Source: Agrocybe praecox (Eukaryota; Basidiomycota; Agaricomycetes; Agaricales; Agrocybaceae). Taken from it: DNA of 64,000 nt. Location: the NCBI GenBank assembly GCA_964017145.1, contig OZ024850.1:3077618-3141617 (forward strand). The letters run 5' to 3'. Shown piece after piece: positions 32,604-45,557 of this stretch. The position numbers were made by a program, and so were the translations under genes. Within the stretch, counting starts at the first letter, position 1, and each line of letters opens with the position of its first letter. A model generated the notes under the pieces. The model ran no database searches and had not been told where the DNA came from. It saw only the letters and a list, made by a program, of their open reading frames with translations.

Positions 32604-35600
32604 ATGCCTAAAAGACACCATAACGGGGACGCTGACGACGACGTCCATCAGAAGCGTGCCAGACGAGAAGGAAGCAGTGATGGGGAAGAAGAAGAACCAA
32701 CACAAACGCGTGTTCAACCTGAACCAAACGGCAAAGGAAAAGGCAAAGCCAGAGCGCAAGATATTCCAGAAAACCATGATGATGAATCTCAAGACGAAGA
32801 AGAGATTCTGCGCAATCATCAGGGAACGCAAGACATGACCGACGAAGAATTTGAGATGGCTTTCGCAGCGAAGATCCAGGCTCAAATCAAGAACAGACGT
32901 GTTGGATCAGGCGTAAGTCTCAGTTGTTGCCCGGCTTGCTGTGTTTCTCACTCTTGCTGTATAGAGCATCGGTGACCTTGGTATCATTGAGTACATTGAG
33001 ATGCACCAGTTCATGTGCCACAAGTATCTCAAGTTCAGTTTTGGTCCTCAAATTAACTTTATCATTGGTTTGTTTGGCATTCAGGATTTTGATTTATGCT
33101 AGCTGACACCCGTCTCAGGACATAATGGAAGCGGAAAGAGTGCTGTCTTGTCGGCAATTACAGTGGCACTGGGTGGGAAGGCGGCCTCTACGGGTCGTGG
33201 AAATGGTCTCAAGTCGTTCATTCGCGAGGGTCAAAGGTATTTAAAACAACTTGAGCTTATTGGTTCACTCTTTTTTGACCAAGTTTCAGCGTATCCGAGG
33301 TCACTATCCATATTAAGAATCAGGGAGACGAAGCATATAAGCCTCAGGAATACGGGAAAACCATTGTGATCACTCGCAAGTTTACAAAAGAAGGTTCATC
33401 GACATGGAAGATTAAGAGCAAGGATGGAAAGATCATCAGTACTAAGAAAGATGAATTGGCAGCCATTTGCGACCACATGAATATTCAAGTTGACAACCCG
33501 TTAACTGTGTTGACGCAAGGTCAGATATCTCGCTTTCTGCATGAAAATCTTCCTGACTGCTTTCATCAGATTCCGCTCGCCAGTTCTTGAGCGCTTCTAA
33601 CCCTCAGGATAAATATAAATTTTTCTTGCGTGGTACGCAGCTGCAACAGCTGTCAGAAGAATATGACCTCTGTCTGTCCAACATTACGGAAACAAATAGG
33701 GTACTCTCAATAAAGAAAGATGCATTACCTGATTTACGTGAAAGGTATCTGGAGGTGAAGGCAAGATACGAGGAGGCTGAAAAAGCTCGCGATCAGCAAA
33801 AAAAAGTTCGCTCCCTGAAGGAAGAATTGGCATGGTCGCATGTAGCTGCCAAACAGGCCGAGCTGGAGAAAAAGGTCGAGGACGCTGCGAAGCTATCTCG
33901 CAGACTTCCCAAGATCCAAGAGGGCATCCAGGTTGCAAAGGTTGGCTCTAATCGTTTCTACTCTCATTTTTGTATCTGAATTTTGATAGGTAACTATGGA
34001 CGAAGCATCTGAGACTGTTAGTCAGCTAGAGCAGGAGAACGAACAATTCGAGAACCCGGAGGCCTTGCAGGCTCAGAAAACACAGTTTCAAGAACAAATG
34101 CGTGCTAATAGAGGCAGATTGGCAGACCTTAATGTAAGTCCTTGTGTCATACTATTAAACGCTCCAGTACTCAACCCACCCAGCGCGAGCTCAAGGACAT
34201 GGATCAGACGCTCAGGAGCATCAATTCGCAAATTGAGGAACTTGAAAGGTCCCTTCAAGAGGAAGCCCGTCGCATGGCCACGAATACCCAAGCCAAGCAC
34301 GAAGAAACGCAACGCAAGATCGCTCAAGTGAAAGAAAATATTTCACAGCTTGAGACTCGTATCAATCAGCTCATCACCGAGAGAAAAGCAAAAACCGTTG
34401 AGGCTGACTCCCTCAAGAAACAAGGCGAAGACCTTGAAAGACAGAAAAACGAACTCAAAAGTGTTATTGATAACGCCAATAACATGATCAATGAGGCCGG
34501 GAAAAGTGCGAAGGATGCTCTGGTTCCTTACGGTAAAAACATCAAGGGAGTGCTGGAGAAGATCCAAGCCATGCGCTGGTTTGGGGATGTACCCCTTGGA
34601 CCCCTGGGCGTGCATGTCAAGGCTGCAGATCCTCAAAAATGGGGAGAACTTTTGCGCAATCAACTAGCCGCGCTTTTATGTGCTTTCGCCGTCACCGATG
34701 GCAGAGATAGGGCAACACTCAAGCGCCTTCTTGTAGAATCTGGAAAGTAAGTATTTCAAATTCCTATTCATTCTTCCTGCTCTTCCACTTATCCTCTTTC
34801 TTCATAGTCCCCGCATCACGATCATCATTTACGAGAAAGATCTGTTTGATTATAGTCGTGGAGAACCACCCCAAGGTCTTCTCACCGTCTTGAGGGCGCT
34901 CGAGGTATTCAATCATTATCCTATACTAGATCATTAGTTCAATTAATGGTGTGCTTTCCCTCAGATCAACGATGATTATGTTCTCCGTATTTTAATCAAT
35001 CAAGCACACATTGAATCCCAGATTCTTGCTCATAGTCGTCGAGAAGCCGAAAATATTCTTAGGCATGATCTTCGAGGAGGAGGAAGCGCATGGACTCACG
35101 ACAAAATGGCTGTCCGTGTTTTCCCGTGAGTTTATCGCGCGAACGAAGTCAACGTTAAACCCTTGTTCGTGTGCTTACAGTCATGCGTTACAGGGAAGGC
35201 GGTGTTTTCAGTAGTACATTGAACATTAGACCCATGTCTGGGCCTTTGGGTCTCTTGTTGACCGGCCGCGACAGCGCTGCCGACATTTCGTCAGTATTAC
35301 TGCCCTAGTATCACTTGTGTGGTGGATTCTGATCTGTTGTTTTACTTAGATACCATACCACTGCAAAGAATGAAGCTACACAGCGATACAACGAGCTGCA
35401 TAGCCAGTCCGAACAGTTGCGTGGACAATACATAAATCTTCGACACCAGATGGACGGTATCAACGTAAGTCACGTTGGATATTTCTCGCCGCTGTTTGAT
35501 CTTCACATTGACTTTCTCGTTATCAGCGCGAGGAAGAACGGTTGCAACGCGACCTCCGTATCGCAAAAGGGGACTTGGCCAGAATCCAGCAAGAAGCGAA

Positions 35601-37104
35601 TGATGATCTTCCTGTCGGTCTGGCTGGTCTAGAAACTGCTAAAAAGGTCCGACTTTGTTTTTCTGGAAGTTGATCATAAAATTCACCTACTCGTCATTTC
35701 TCAAATTCTCAGGACGCCGAAGACGAAAGAGAGAACATTAAAACACAATTTGCAGCAGTCATGACACAAAAGAACGCTTTAGATGCAGAGCAACGAAAGA
35801 CACAAGAATCGATGAACGAGGTCAAAACTGCATTGAGCGAGATCGAAGAAAAGAAACGAGCTGTCGGTGTAGGTTGCTTATTTTCCTTGTTTATTTCTGG
35901 TTATAAACGTATTTTTTGTCCTTGCGCAGAAAAAAATCTTGGACGCTGTAGAAGTCAGGATGAAAGCTCAGAGTGACATTCGCTATATGGAAGGAAAGTT
36001 ACAGGACGAGCAGAAGAAGGTAGACGCTGCTGAAGAAGCAGTCAAGGTTCTACAGTTGGAATTTGAGGTTTGGATGTTGCTTGATCATCAGAGAATCTAT
36101 TCATATTGACATTCACCGTTCTTCTCAAGACGTGGTCAGCTAAAGCTTCCCAGTATTGCGACCCAGTCCCAAAGCCTCGTAAGGCGGATGATGTGCAAAG
36201 GCAACTTGACTCCCTTCTCAAGGCGTTGAAGGAGAGGGAAACGAAGTAAGTTTAAAATGCGGACTCTCCATTGTATCACAGCTCTAATCACGTTTATTTA
36301 TAATCTTAGTCACGGAGCTACTGTCGACGAGATGGCGACCGAACTCACCAAAGCATCAGAAAATCTGAAAACGGTGGAAAAAGATCTCAAAGAGATGATT
36401 CTATTAAACAGGGTCGGTCGGCATTTTACACCAACATAATTTTGATGGCTCAAGTTTTTGATGAAAATTTAGGCTCTAAAATCGTCACTAATAGTTCGTT
36501 TAGCACGTTGGCAAGAATTCAGGCGACATATCGCTCTGAGATGCAAGCAAGTCTTCCAGTATCATCTTTCGCAGCGTGGCTACTTCGGGAGGATTATGTT
36601 CAACCATGAAGGTCAGGCGTTGACGCTTCGCGTAAGTTTCCTTCGTTCGATCTGCTTGTAGAGAATTATCCGACGTCATTTTGCAGGTTCAAACTCAAGA
36701 TCAAGTTCGTACTCAGGGTGCAGCTGAGAAAGATCCAAAATCGCTCAGTGGTGGAGAAAAGTCCTTTTCAACCATCTGTCTGCTACTCTCTTTATGGGAA
36801 TGTATCGGATGCCCTCTGCGCTGCCTTGGTACGTATTTTCTCGATAACGACATCGTTGGATGCTGTTCACTGAGAATTTATTGTATTTCCAGATGAATTC
36901 GACGTATTCATGGACGCTGTCAATCGCCGCATCAGTATGAAGATGATGATCGAAACTGCTAACACTTCAGACAAGAAGCAGTATATCCTCATCACACCCC
37001 AAGACATGAACAACGTCACCTTGGGACCTTCCGTGCGCGTCTTAAGGATGTCAGATCCTGAGAGAGGGAACGGTACACTCCCGTTCGGAGCTGCTGTCGC
37101 CTAA
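32604..37104 (+). CDS. SMC6: Structural maintenance of chromosomes protein 6
   Basis: ATPase of the SMC5/6 complex (DNA repair, replication fork and chromosome maintenance, nucleus). Nineteen exons: 32604-32912, 32965-33067, 33119-33236, 33290-33519, 33570-33940, 33990-34133, 34184-34746, 34808-34904, 34965-35125, 35194-35289, 35350-35464, 35527-35646, 35713-35868, 35930-36067, 36130-36245, 36310-36412, 36473-36631, 36687-36828, 36893-37104. The sum is 3453 nt (1150 aa) with no frame conflict. Acidic/charged N-terminus, then Walker [15 protein letters not shown], then [20 protein letters not shown] (SMC6-typical). Next come coiled coil, hinge ([15 protein letters not shown]), second coiled coil, signature LSGGEKS and Walker [16 protein letters not shown]. 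The end is [16 protein letters not shown]. Confidence 0.96.
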
Positions 37105-37742
37105 GCTGGCTCAACTATTCAGGAAGTCCTGATGTACAATTCTATATACCCTCCCATAAATTTCTTATAATGTGTAGTATAATGCTGATACTACTTCTCC
37201 CTGTAAACAATCTCGAAATTTGTTTTGTGACTTTTATTTTAATCCTCAGGTACACAGGTGATATGGTACATGCAAAAGCAGAAAAAGTAACTGACGCTCT
37301 GAAGTAATGGGCGTCTAAAAGTTAAACAAAAGGAAGGCCTCTGACGAGGCCAGAAAAGGCAGAGCTCAACATTTCTTCGAGTCACAATGGATTCGGAATC
37401 AGCTGACATGCCTGGACGCTTCTCTAGTAAGGCGCGATTTTGACCGTTCCGCCTGGCGCCATGCCCCCGTTGTTCAACTTGGTGTTTCCTTGAATTCATG
37501 CAGCTGATTCTTTCACCTTCATGGTCAGGTCCTCATTTATCCTCGCTCTGAATTGGCTTCAGTATTCGGTCGGATCGCCACCAGCAAAGTGAACCGACGG
37601 AAACCCTAACCCCAGCTTTTGTTGGCCATTGGGTGAGGCGCTCATGCTTTCGATGTGTGATTTAGAACTCGATTTCTTCTCGATACAAGTATAGAACAAA
37701 ATAATATATATTGGGTATACTACGACTAATCTACAATACATT

Positions 37743-39575
37743 TTATAAATGTGGCACAAAATTTTGCCAATCAATCTCCAAAAATGCGGATGGTGGTAAG
37801 TCTCTGAGCAAAATAAATCCTTGAGCAAGAATCATCAAACGGATAGGGACGTAAAAACAGAACAAGAAATAAAAACAAATCTCTCCGACATCGTAAATAA
37901 AATTATACACTTTGATGGCTGTATTTTTCGCTCGCATCGACCACGACCTAAGCGTTCCATCTTCATCAGAAATGACTTTCTCTATAAGCGGGTCCACGTT
38001 TTCAAATAGCGAGTAGAAAACAGGGGCTACCGTGAGGTAAAGCGATGTTGCACGCCATATGTAAAGTTCGGCTCTTGTAGGGAAGTGAAAATTCCAGGCT
38101 ATACAATGTAGACCACCGAATATGCCACCTGAAAGGCCAAAGAGGGAGTATATAATGAACATATGCCTCAGAGGATTCTCGCTCAAAACGGGGGAATAGA
38201 AGGTCGGGAAGTCTTCAGGTACAGGAAAGTCGGCCGCTGGATTATGCTTCGGGACGATTTGTCCATCGTACTTGGTGACCATCACGAAAGGATCTCCTAC
38301 GCTGATAATATCCACCATTTGGAAAGTCATCCAGCCTGAGGGGTAAATGACGGCAAAGAGTACGAGACCAGCCAGAAAGAAGGGCAATAAAATCAAGCAT
38401 AAAGCAACCAACGGAGGGAACATGATCGTACTAATAACGAGTTTTCCCCAAGTTCGGGTATCGACGTCATACGTGCTACGGAAACCTCCGACGATTTCGA
38501 ACCGTAGCTTGAACAGGGCCAGAGAAACTTTATCTTTGGTGACTTTGAGCCATTTTCGACCGCGAACGTATATCTGTGAAAGTTCTGATTTTCCGCGAGG
38601 CTTCACAATTTGTTAGACTAGGTAGAAACTTCCACGACAACTTGTTACTCGCCTGATTCCCACCAAGAGTGTTTAATGCCTCGACCGTATCGCGATCAGA
38701 AAGGTTGATGACCCTTGCGCGTTTTACGGGCCTGGCTATGGTATAACGAGACTCTGGCTTGAGGTAAACCGGCACATGACATTGTACATCCAATGGTTTA
38801 TACCACCAGAAAAAGTACATCACACCATTGAGGCCACAAAAAGCGAGGGTCAAAACCTCCAATTCTGTCATGGCCAGCCCAGTCACACCGCGAGCTATCG
38901 ATTGGGTTATGAACCAGAGTGTTTGAAGCACGACGAGCGCCTTGGTGAGAGGATCTCCTTTGCTCTTGTCTTCGATCTCTTCTTGAGTGATGGAAGGAAA
39001 AACAATTTCACCAGCGGCCTCTAGCTCGTCGAACATCTCTTTTGTGAGAGTTCCGAGCTCTTCCTCTCCTCTATATAGTGCGAATCCCCCCATTCCGAGA
39101 AAGAAACCATGGGTCATGGTCCATCCCCGATCTTGAAATTACTTTTAGATTGGACCTCTCGGAAAGAGAGAAGATCACCAAGCTCACCGGCGTACTTCTT
39201 TGCTGCGTTCCGGGCAGCAAACCACTGCGCCATCGACCAAAAAAGAATGATGTCCGGACCTAGTAACCCCCACAACATGACTTTTACACGCCGTACGAAG
39301 CTCATTATCTTTAGCTCCTTCGGTGGACCAAGGTTCGGATGCACAGATACCCAAGTGCATAGAAACATTGTGGCAAGGCAGCTCCATATGATATCCAGGA
39401 TTGACCGTGTATCAGGACAAGTGCATTGCAACGCGTCTGCAGTCGACCCTAACGCTCGCAAAGTGAGCAAAGTATTATTTAACGAGGTCGTAGGCTGAAG
39501 TTGGGAGTATAAGCCCAAAGATTTTGATTCTAAGTGTAATGGAATCAGAATCGAGGACAAGATCAAGGACATCAA
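37743..39575 (-). CDS. Multi-pass membrane protein (CTCPDTRS/GGLHCIAWNFHFP family), member 4
   Basis: Model: complement(37743..38600, 38653..39131, 39188..39575). Intron 2 (38601-38652) uses a GC donor (CAG|GCGAGT) with a CTAAC branch site near the acceptor; intron 1 is GT-AG. Landmarks: CTCPDTRSILDIIWSC, FLCTWVSVHPNLGPP, WTMTHGFFLGMGGFALY, WWYKPLDVQCHVPVYLKP, GGIFGGLHCIAWNFHFPT, LPPSAFLEIDWQNFVPHL. About 574 aa with roughly seven hydrophobic segments and a longer cytoplasmic region (VRGRKWLKVTKDKVSLALFK) than the 13-22 kb members. It lies outside the amplified segment, so the family is spread over the window. The start at 39575 is the first Met before a hydrophobic leader; it could be a later one. 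Function unknown. Confidence 0.8.
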
Positions 39576-40031
39576 AGTTAGGGCTCGTTACTTATTACAC
39601 GCAGACACGACACTTGCACGACACATGTCATTTAGATTCTCGGCCATCACAAAAGCCAATAGCGTCAGTAAGTGCCGTCCAGAGCAACTGCGACCAGTTT
39701 ACAAGAATGTGGTTCATAAAAAGCTCTATTATTCAGAATACCGTCGAGGTCGATTCTAGGATTGGTCGGAAGGATAGAAATAAAGAGAAAAAGCGCGGAG
39801 GGCTGAACAACGGTGTGCTGTTGGCTGCTGAGCGGAGTTAAAAGTTGGAGCTGAAAATTGTACTGCCGGCCGAAATAGATTCTCACTCGCATAGAAGGAG
39901 AAATACGAAAGCAAAACCAATAACATTTGAGAAGTAGCAAAAGAAACCCCAAAAACTATGTTTAGTGAAGCTATACGCATACAAGATAGTATGCTAGTAT
40001 ACGTAAGGATAGTAGCTTGAGCTTGAACGCT

Positions 40032-41650
40032 CTATGAAGTTGAACTCGCAACAGACGAGGTCTTTGAGCTCGAAACAGTACTTGTGCGCGAGGTTGAGCT
40101 GGAGTTCAAATTAACCGGTGCACTCGTGCTCGCTGCTGCAGATGGTGCCGTGGTAGAGACATCAACAGCAGAACTTACAGCCGATGTTAAGGTCGTACTA
40201 CGATTTGAAGTGGATGTGGATGTGGATGTCGCAGAAGTCAAAGCAGAGGTAGCAGTGGATGATGCAGAACTCGAAGAGGAGGTCGCTGTCGAAGCCAAAG
40301 AACTGCTAGTAAACGTCTTTGGTTTCTCGGGCGGTGCAACTTTTCCACCAGGTCTCCTGAACGCCTTGGCGCTCTCCCTCATACGGACTGCCTGTCCTTT
40401 CGTAAAGGAGTCCATGCAGGAGTCGAAGGAGTAATCCATGAAGTTATCTATGTAGACGATCATCAGACACCTATCGAACAGAAAACGAGAAGAGATATAA
40501 AAACTTACTGATCAAATCGGGACCATCTCCAGGACAGCTGTCCCTGCCAACTGGACACCCGTCCGAGGCTGAAGCTTGCGGAGGGGTATCAGCTATATTG
40601 TCGCCCACACCATCGTCGCATCCGCCCTACAAAAAAAAAGGATCGAGTCAATCTTTGTTGTAAAGACCCAGTTGAAAGACCCACCTCAAAAGTATGGAAC
40701 AACCCTAACCAATGCCCGACCTCATGTGTCAGAGTTCGTCCCATATTGTAATTTACCCTCGGCCCATGGGTGACTGTGCTATGTCGGATCATGACACCAT
40801 CGCTCTTGGGGTTGCGGTAGTATGCTGAGGGGATAGACGCCGTGCCAAGGGATGCGGTGGTCGAGTTAAATCTGCACGAATAATCTACTAAGGTTTTAAC
40901 GAAGTGTAACATACATGAGAGCGACATACGTGAGAGTGTAGACGTTTAAAGTCGATGCATCGCCGATGTTGTATATCAACTTCATGGCCTGTTCTTGTGG
41001 TCTGTAATCATCAATCGCAATGAACGACTGGGCCTTCAAAAAAGAAAAAAGAAAGATAACTTACGATCCTGGATAGACATTGACGAACCAATCTGGGCTC
41101 TTAATTCGAGTCGTCTTCACCAGTTTGAACTGAATTCCTGTGCTATTATAGTCATTATTCAACACCTGTATTTGAGCCAAGATGTCCGAGTCTCTACCAT
41201 AATGGAATATCAGCATCATGTACGCAGGACAACCGCGCTCGGGAGAACTCACGGAACGAAACCCCCGTCTCTCGTCTCATTCGTGAAAACGATGTTGAAC
41301 GAGACGTTGAATACAAAAGTTTCATTGTCCGAGCCAAATAGATCTCTCTCTTGTAGGTCTATCCCATTTTCAACTTCGAAGCTCCGCATCTCGAGAATTC
41401 CACGTTCGAGATCATGTCTGTCTTCTGGTGTGATATGCGTGAGGCATTGTGCGCTAAAAGTGATAATAGGTTAGCTTTTGGCACATGTATCAATCGAATC
41501 TGAGAGGAGCGGTACTTACTGAGGTCCCACCTGGCTGGAGACGGTCTCTCGAGCCAGCGGTGCACCAGAAACCAGATTGAACACTTGCGAAAGTGTAAAA
41601 AGCCAAATGGCAAGCGACGACAAAGGCAGAAGAAAGTGGATGTAAATCAT
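40032..41650 (-). CDS. Secreted M43-family metalloprotease with Ser/Thr-rich C-terminal tail
   Basis: Start [20 protein letters not shown] (signal peptide). About seven exons. Landmarks: [63 protein letters not shown] (HExxHxxGxxH zinc motif), a Cys/Asp-rich [15 protein letters not shown] segment and the Met-turn NFMDYS. This is the fungal pappalysin-like M43B layout of extracellular zinc endopeptidases. Unlike the two at 56-59 kb, it has about 100 extra C-terminal residues, nearly all Ser, Thr, Ala or Val. That tail could be an O-glycosylated linker or cell-wall-attached segment; no clear GPI signal is visible. Confidence 0.88.
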
Positions 41651-43095
41651 CGTTTTTAAGAGGAAATTTCTTCAAAATGTTGCTTCGTTTTTGATTTCTT
41701 ATTGTAGTTATCGTTTTTTTTTCTTTGTTGAGAGAAGCTCTGCTTCCTAGGAGGTCAATTTCGTATAGCAGCGTTTTCTAGGCGCCTGGCCTAGCTTGGA
41801 GTCGTCTGTAGAAGGGTGAACCGTAACGATCAACGTCGTAGTTCGAGAGAAAGACACAGCAGAGCTCGCTTGTGGTGATAGACATCGTGGGGGTGACGGT
41901 GATGGACCAAGGTACCGAAACGAAACTAAAGGAGCATCATGTACCGCCACACATGATATTTTGGTTCCTCTCACTTCAATTTTTCTAGGGGCAAGTGTGT
42001 TTCTACAGTGTGTTCAGAGAAACAATTCGTCTGATTATTTGAATTTTGCATTGAAAAAAGTGGAGGAAAAAGATTCAAAGAAGGCAATATGATATTCTCA
42101 CGTGACTGGTCCAAATTCTTTCGTGATACCGTCGAGACTCGACGCGTAATTTGCGTAATCAACTATATTTTCCAGACTTCATCTTACAGTATTCCAGAGA
42201 GAAGAAACACACTTAATGAATTGATTGATTGATATAAATTGCAGTTGAACTACCTACTGACTAACAGAAACCAACTACTGTAAACTAACATAACCAAGAA
42301 AAAAGCAGAAGCGAAATGAAAAAAGAAAACCAAGAAAATCGAAACACTGAAAAACCAAAGTGGGGAATAGATTAAAAGAGGTATACTGACCAACTAATTA
42401 CTTACTTACTCAACGAAGCGACGTAAAAGTCGTAAGAATCAGCGAGCGGTAGAAAAACCCGCACGAAGTGGGGAGAACGTAAGCGTAAGAGTGAAGTGAA
42501 ATGACATAGCACATAAGTATTGAAGGAGAAGACGAAATGCAAGGATGAAAAAAATGGTATGTAAGCGTGCACGTTGAGGATCCGGGGTGGGTGGTTGGGG
42601 TTGGTATAAGAAGGCGAAAAAACGAATGTGTGGGGCGGGGAGGGTGTGTGCTTGTGGGTGTATGCATACAAACACAAGAATGTCGGGGTGGGGTGGGGTG
42701 ATGAGCGAGTGAGCGTGGTGGTGAGGCGTAGAGGGTATCCATGATATAAAGCGATGATCAGAAAACAAACACGAACACGAAAAAGGCATCTGATGAAACA
42801 AGCAAGAAAAAAAGTAATAAAAATGAATTTGTGAAGAAAGAGAAAATTCCATTGAGGTTCAAAGTCCATCTCGAAGATGAGAATGAATGAAATTCCGGTT
42901 GTGTGATTGGTGATATTTGAATGAGTGGGAGTGTGTCGAAAGAGGGAGAGGGAGTTGGGGGGAGGAAATCGACGAGCCAAGTGAGTGAGTGAGAGTGCTG
43001 CGATACTTAATAATAAATACACTGTTCCGTTCTTTTTCGAACCGTCTTTCTTGAGGTCAATTGAAGCCTTGAGGCCGACGAACATAACCACTAAA
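41651..43095. other. Intergenic, low-complexity 3' flank
   Basis: Purine/GT-rich sequence with simple repeats (gagtgagtgag, ggggtggggtgg). A 229-codon minus-strand frame at 42402-43091 is compositionally odd and probably not coding. This region is likely the 3' UTR and flank of the gene at 43096-45557 and the promoter of the M43 gene. Confidence 0.5.
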
Positions 43096-45557
43096 TCAAA
43101 ACAACCCCTCCTCCACCAACCGACTCTTCATCCCCATGCCTACATGCCTCCTCCTCTTTCCAGAACCGGAATCAGGACCAGAGGACAACCCTGAACTGCT
43201 AGCGCTCCCATTGCCATTGCCAGTCGGAACAGGGAACTTCACGTGCACCACAGCTGGAGTAGGCGTCGGCGTCGGTGTTGGCAAGTTCACCTCCCAACCC
43301 CCCTCCGAGTCCGAGTCCGACCCCGCCCAAGCCGCCCACCGCCTCTCAACAGTATTGGTCGGGCTAACATGCAACACCGTCTTTCCACTCGTAGTCTTCA
43401 CCCCACTCGTCGTGCTAACTTCTGTAGCAACATTGTCCCCTGCACCCCCAAACACCTTGGGCTGCTGATGGCCGGGCGAATTGCGCGTGAAATACACTCC
43501 GCATCCGATCGCTGCGCCGATGACAATGAGCAAAAACATGCCGACGGCCCAAACCCAGCGGGTGTATCGCGATGTGTTGGTTAGGGTTTCGTTCAGCCAT
43601 GAGCTATATATATTAAAACAAAGTAGAGGAACATTATTAGTAAAAGCATTGAACGAGGAAGACAGCACAAATAAGATGAAAATCAATATAGAAGTGCGAG
43701 CACGACTTCTCTCCCCGACACACAAAAGACAGAAACACAAAAGTAAAAATGAAAATGAAAATGAAAATGAAAAGGCTCACCTATCCACTTTTCCGCCCTT
43801 AGAATCCTTAACGACCATACTAAACCTCCTCCAGAAATCATCCCCTCTCTCTCCTCTCTTCGGTAACAATGTCTCCTCCCCATCACCACGCATGATCCTC
43901 TTCCTCGGAACCGCTTTCCTCTCCTCATCAAAGCTTCCCTGTTTCTCTCTCCTCAAGCCTGCCTCATCAAAGCTTATTGCAGCAGGCGCCGGGATCGACT
44001 TTGCAGGGCGGATGAACGCGGGCGTGATGGGCGTGATAGGCGGCTGCAGCGGGTGCGGAGAGGGCGTAGCCACGCGCCCATTGCTCATTACAAAGGGGGA
44101 TAGAGGAGGATGTTCGAGCTCAAACGGGTTGGAAGTCTTGATCTGCAGGTTCGGAGGCGGCCGACCACGGCTCGCTTGGATAGGCGCGGGCATAGGCATG
44201 TTCGGTGCTGGTTGGCGCATCATTGCGGGCTGGGGCATGCTTGGTCCGTTAGAATGAGGCTGGGGTGTACCAGCTGATGCAGCTAATTTTCCAAGGTTGA
44301 GAGCCGCTATGGGCGCTGCGTATCCCGGTTGAGGTGCTGCTAGGACCATTGGACGTTGCTGCTGCATTGGTGGGCTTTCAAACGGATCCCTGCTCTGTCC
44401 TGGTTGTTGTCTCTGCTGTTGCTGCTGTTGAGGGGGAGGGGCATTACTGTTGGCAAATGGATTGTGTCTATGGGCGTTCGGCGAGGAAACGGCGGCTGCT
44501 AATGCAGCATTCTTCGAAAGGGGCGTAGACGGCTGCTGAGGTGTCCCGGGTGGTTTAGTTGGAGGTGAACGAGCGTCATCGTCATCATCCGAATCTGAGT
44601 CATCGTCCATGGACATGAGCAGTGCGCCTATACCCGAGTTTCGGTTGTTGGCGTTGGAAGATGGCCCAGAGGAGGAAAGGTAGTTGTCGTACCTAGATGA
44701 GAAAATAGGAGTTTAACGTCAGGTGTTTTAAAGCAAGGAGCGAGAGAGGAACATAAAGGTAAAGAGATAAACAAAATCAAGACGCCGATATAGTCGAGTA
44801 TCAACGGACGGATAATCCTACTTGATGCCTTGAGCCACTTCAGATAAAAAATAAAGTCTCGATGTGCGTCTTTTTTCAACGCGTTAAGGTCATCCCAACG
44901 GTTAAGAAACGAGGTATCAAAAAGAGCAGGCCATCTCTTCCCGCGAAGGGAAGCATGAACAATGGAAGATCATAGCCCTCACCCCCCCGTCCTGATTTTC
45001 CTGGCATAGCACCAGCACCAGGCAGTAAAAGGGATTAAGCCTCTTAAAAAGGTGGCCCACCTGGCCCATCTTCGACAATACATTCCCAACTCTTTCCAAA
45101 AGTCGACAAATAACAATACAAAGCACACAGAACCTTGACCAACGGTTACGAAACGGGGTTCCAAAAAAAGAGCAGGCCATTTCTTTCCGCGAAAGGAAGA
45201 ACGAACGATGAAAGATCGTAGTCTTCATCCATCCGCCCTGATTGTTGAGAGCAAGCTCGACAATAAGAGGGATAAAAACGAAGGTGGGCCACCTGGCCCG
45301 TCTCCAATAACACTTTCCCAACACTTTCCAAAAGTCGACAACAATAAAATAAAGCACGCAGAACCAGAAAATACGTACAGATCATAAGCCGACGTCCTCT
45401 TATTCGCGTTGGTCCTCTCTTCCTGTGGTGAAGGTATGTTAAAGCGCGTCATTTGCTGGCGAGGTGCACCAGACGAAGTTGAAGGAGAGGTAGAGTAGAA
45501 CGTATCAGGTTCATCTGTCGCGTACGGGGGCCTGCCTGCTAGCGGTTGAGAAGGCAT
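43096..45557 (-). CDS. Single-pass membrane protein with long disordered N-terminus
   Basis: Model: complement(43096..43603, 43781..44692, 45379..45557), 1599 nt, 532 aa. The N-terminal 350 residues are Pro/Gln/Ser-rich (RYDNYLSSS-like start at exon 2, MDDDSDSDDDDD, poly-Q) and contain NPF motifs. The conserved core reads GDDFWRRFSMVVKDSKGG, then SWLNETLTNTSRYTRWVWAV, then one membrane segment (GMFLLIVIGAAIGCGVYF), then a Ser/Thr/Pro-rich tail. The FWRRFSMVVK...RWVW+TM core recurs in uncharacterised fungal proteins. The topology is probably N-terminus in the cytosol. The first intron is 686 nt, unusually long for this region, and contains a tandem duplication. Confidence 0.75.
44895..45370. 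repeat. Two-copy tandem duplication inside an intron
   Basis: Two units of about 237 bp (44895-45130 and 45135-45370) share aacggtta(a/c)gaaac, aaagagcaggccat, ggtggcccacctggccc, actttccaaaagtcgacaa and aaagcac(a/g)cagaacc. They diverge in between. The upper unit abuts the splice donor of the gene at 43096-45557, so intron growth by duplication explains its 686-nt length. Confidence 0.75.

Noticed and set aside
40084..40434. 116-codon plus-strand frame opposite the protease tail
   Set aside because: It is the antisense of the Ser/Thr-rich low-complexity tail of the M43 gene, which naturally lacks stops.
42402..43091. 229-codon minus-strand frame
   Set aside because: Composition is low-complexity (Phe, Leu, His, Thr, Pro runs from GT-rich repeats), no motif, and it lies in the 3' flank of the 43.1-45.6 kb gene.
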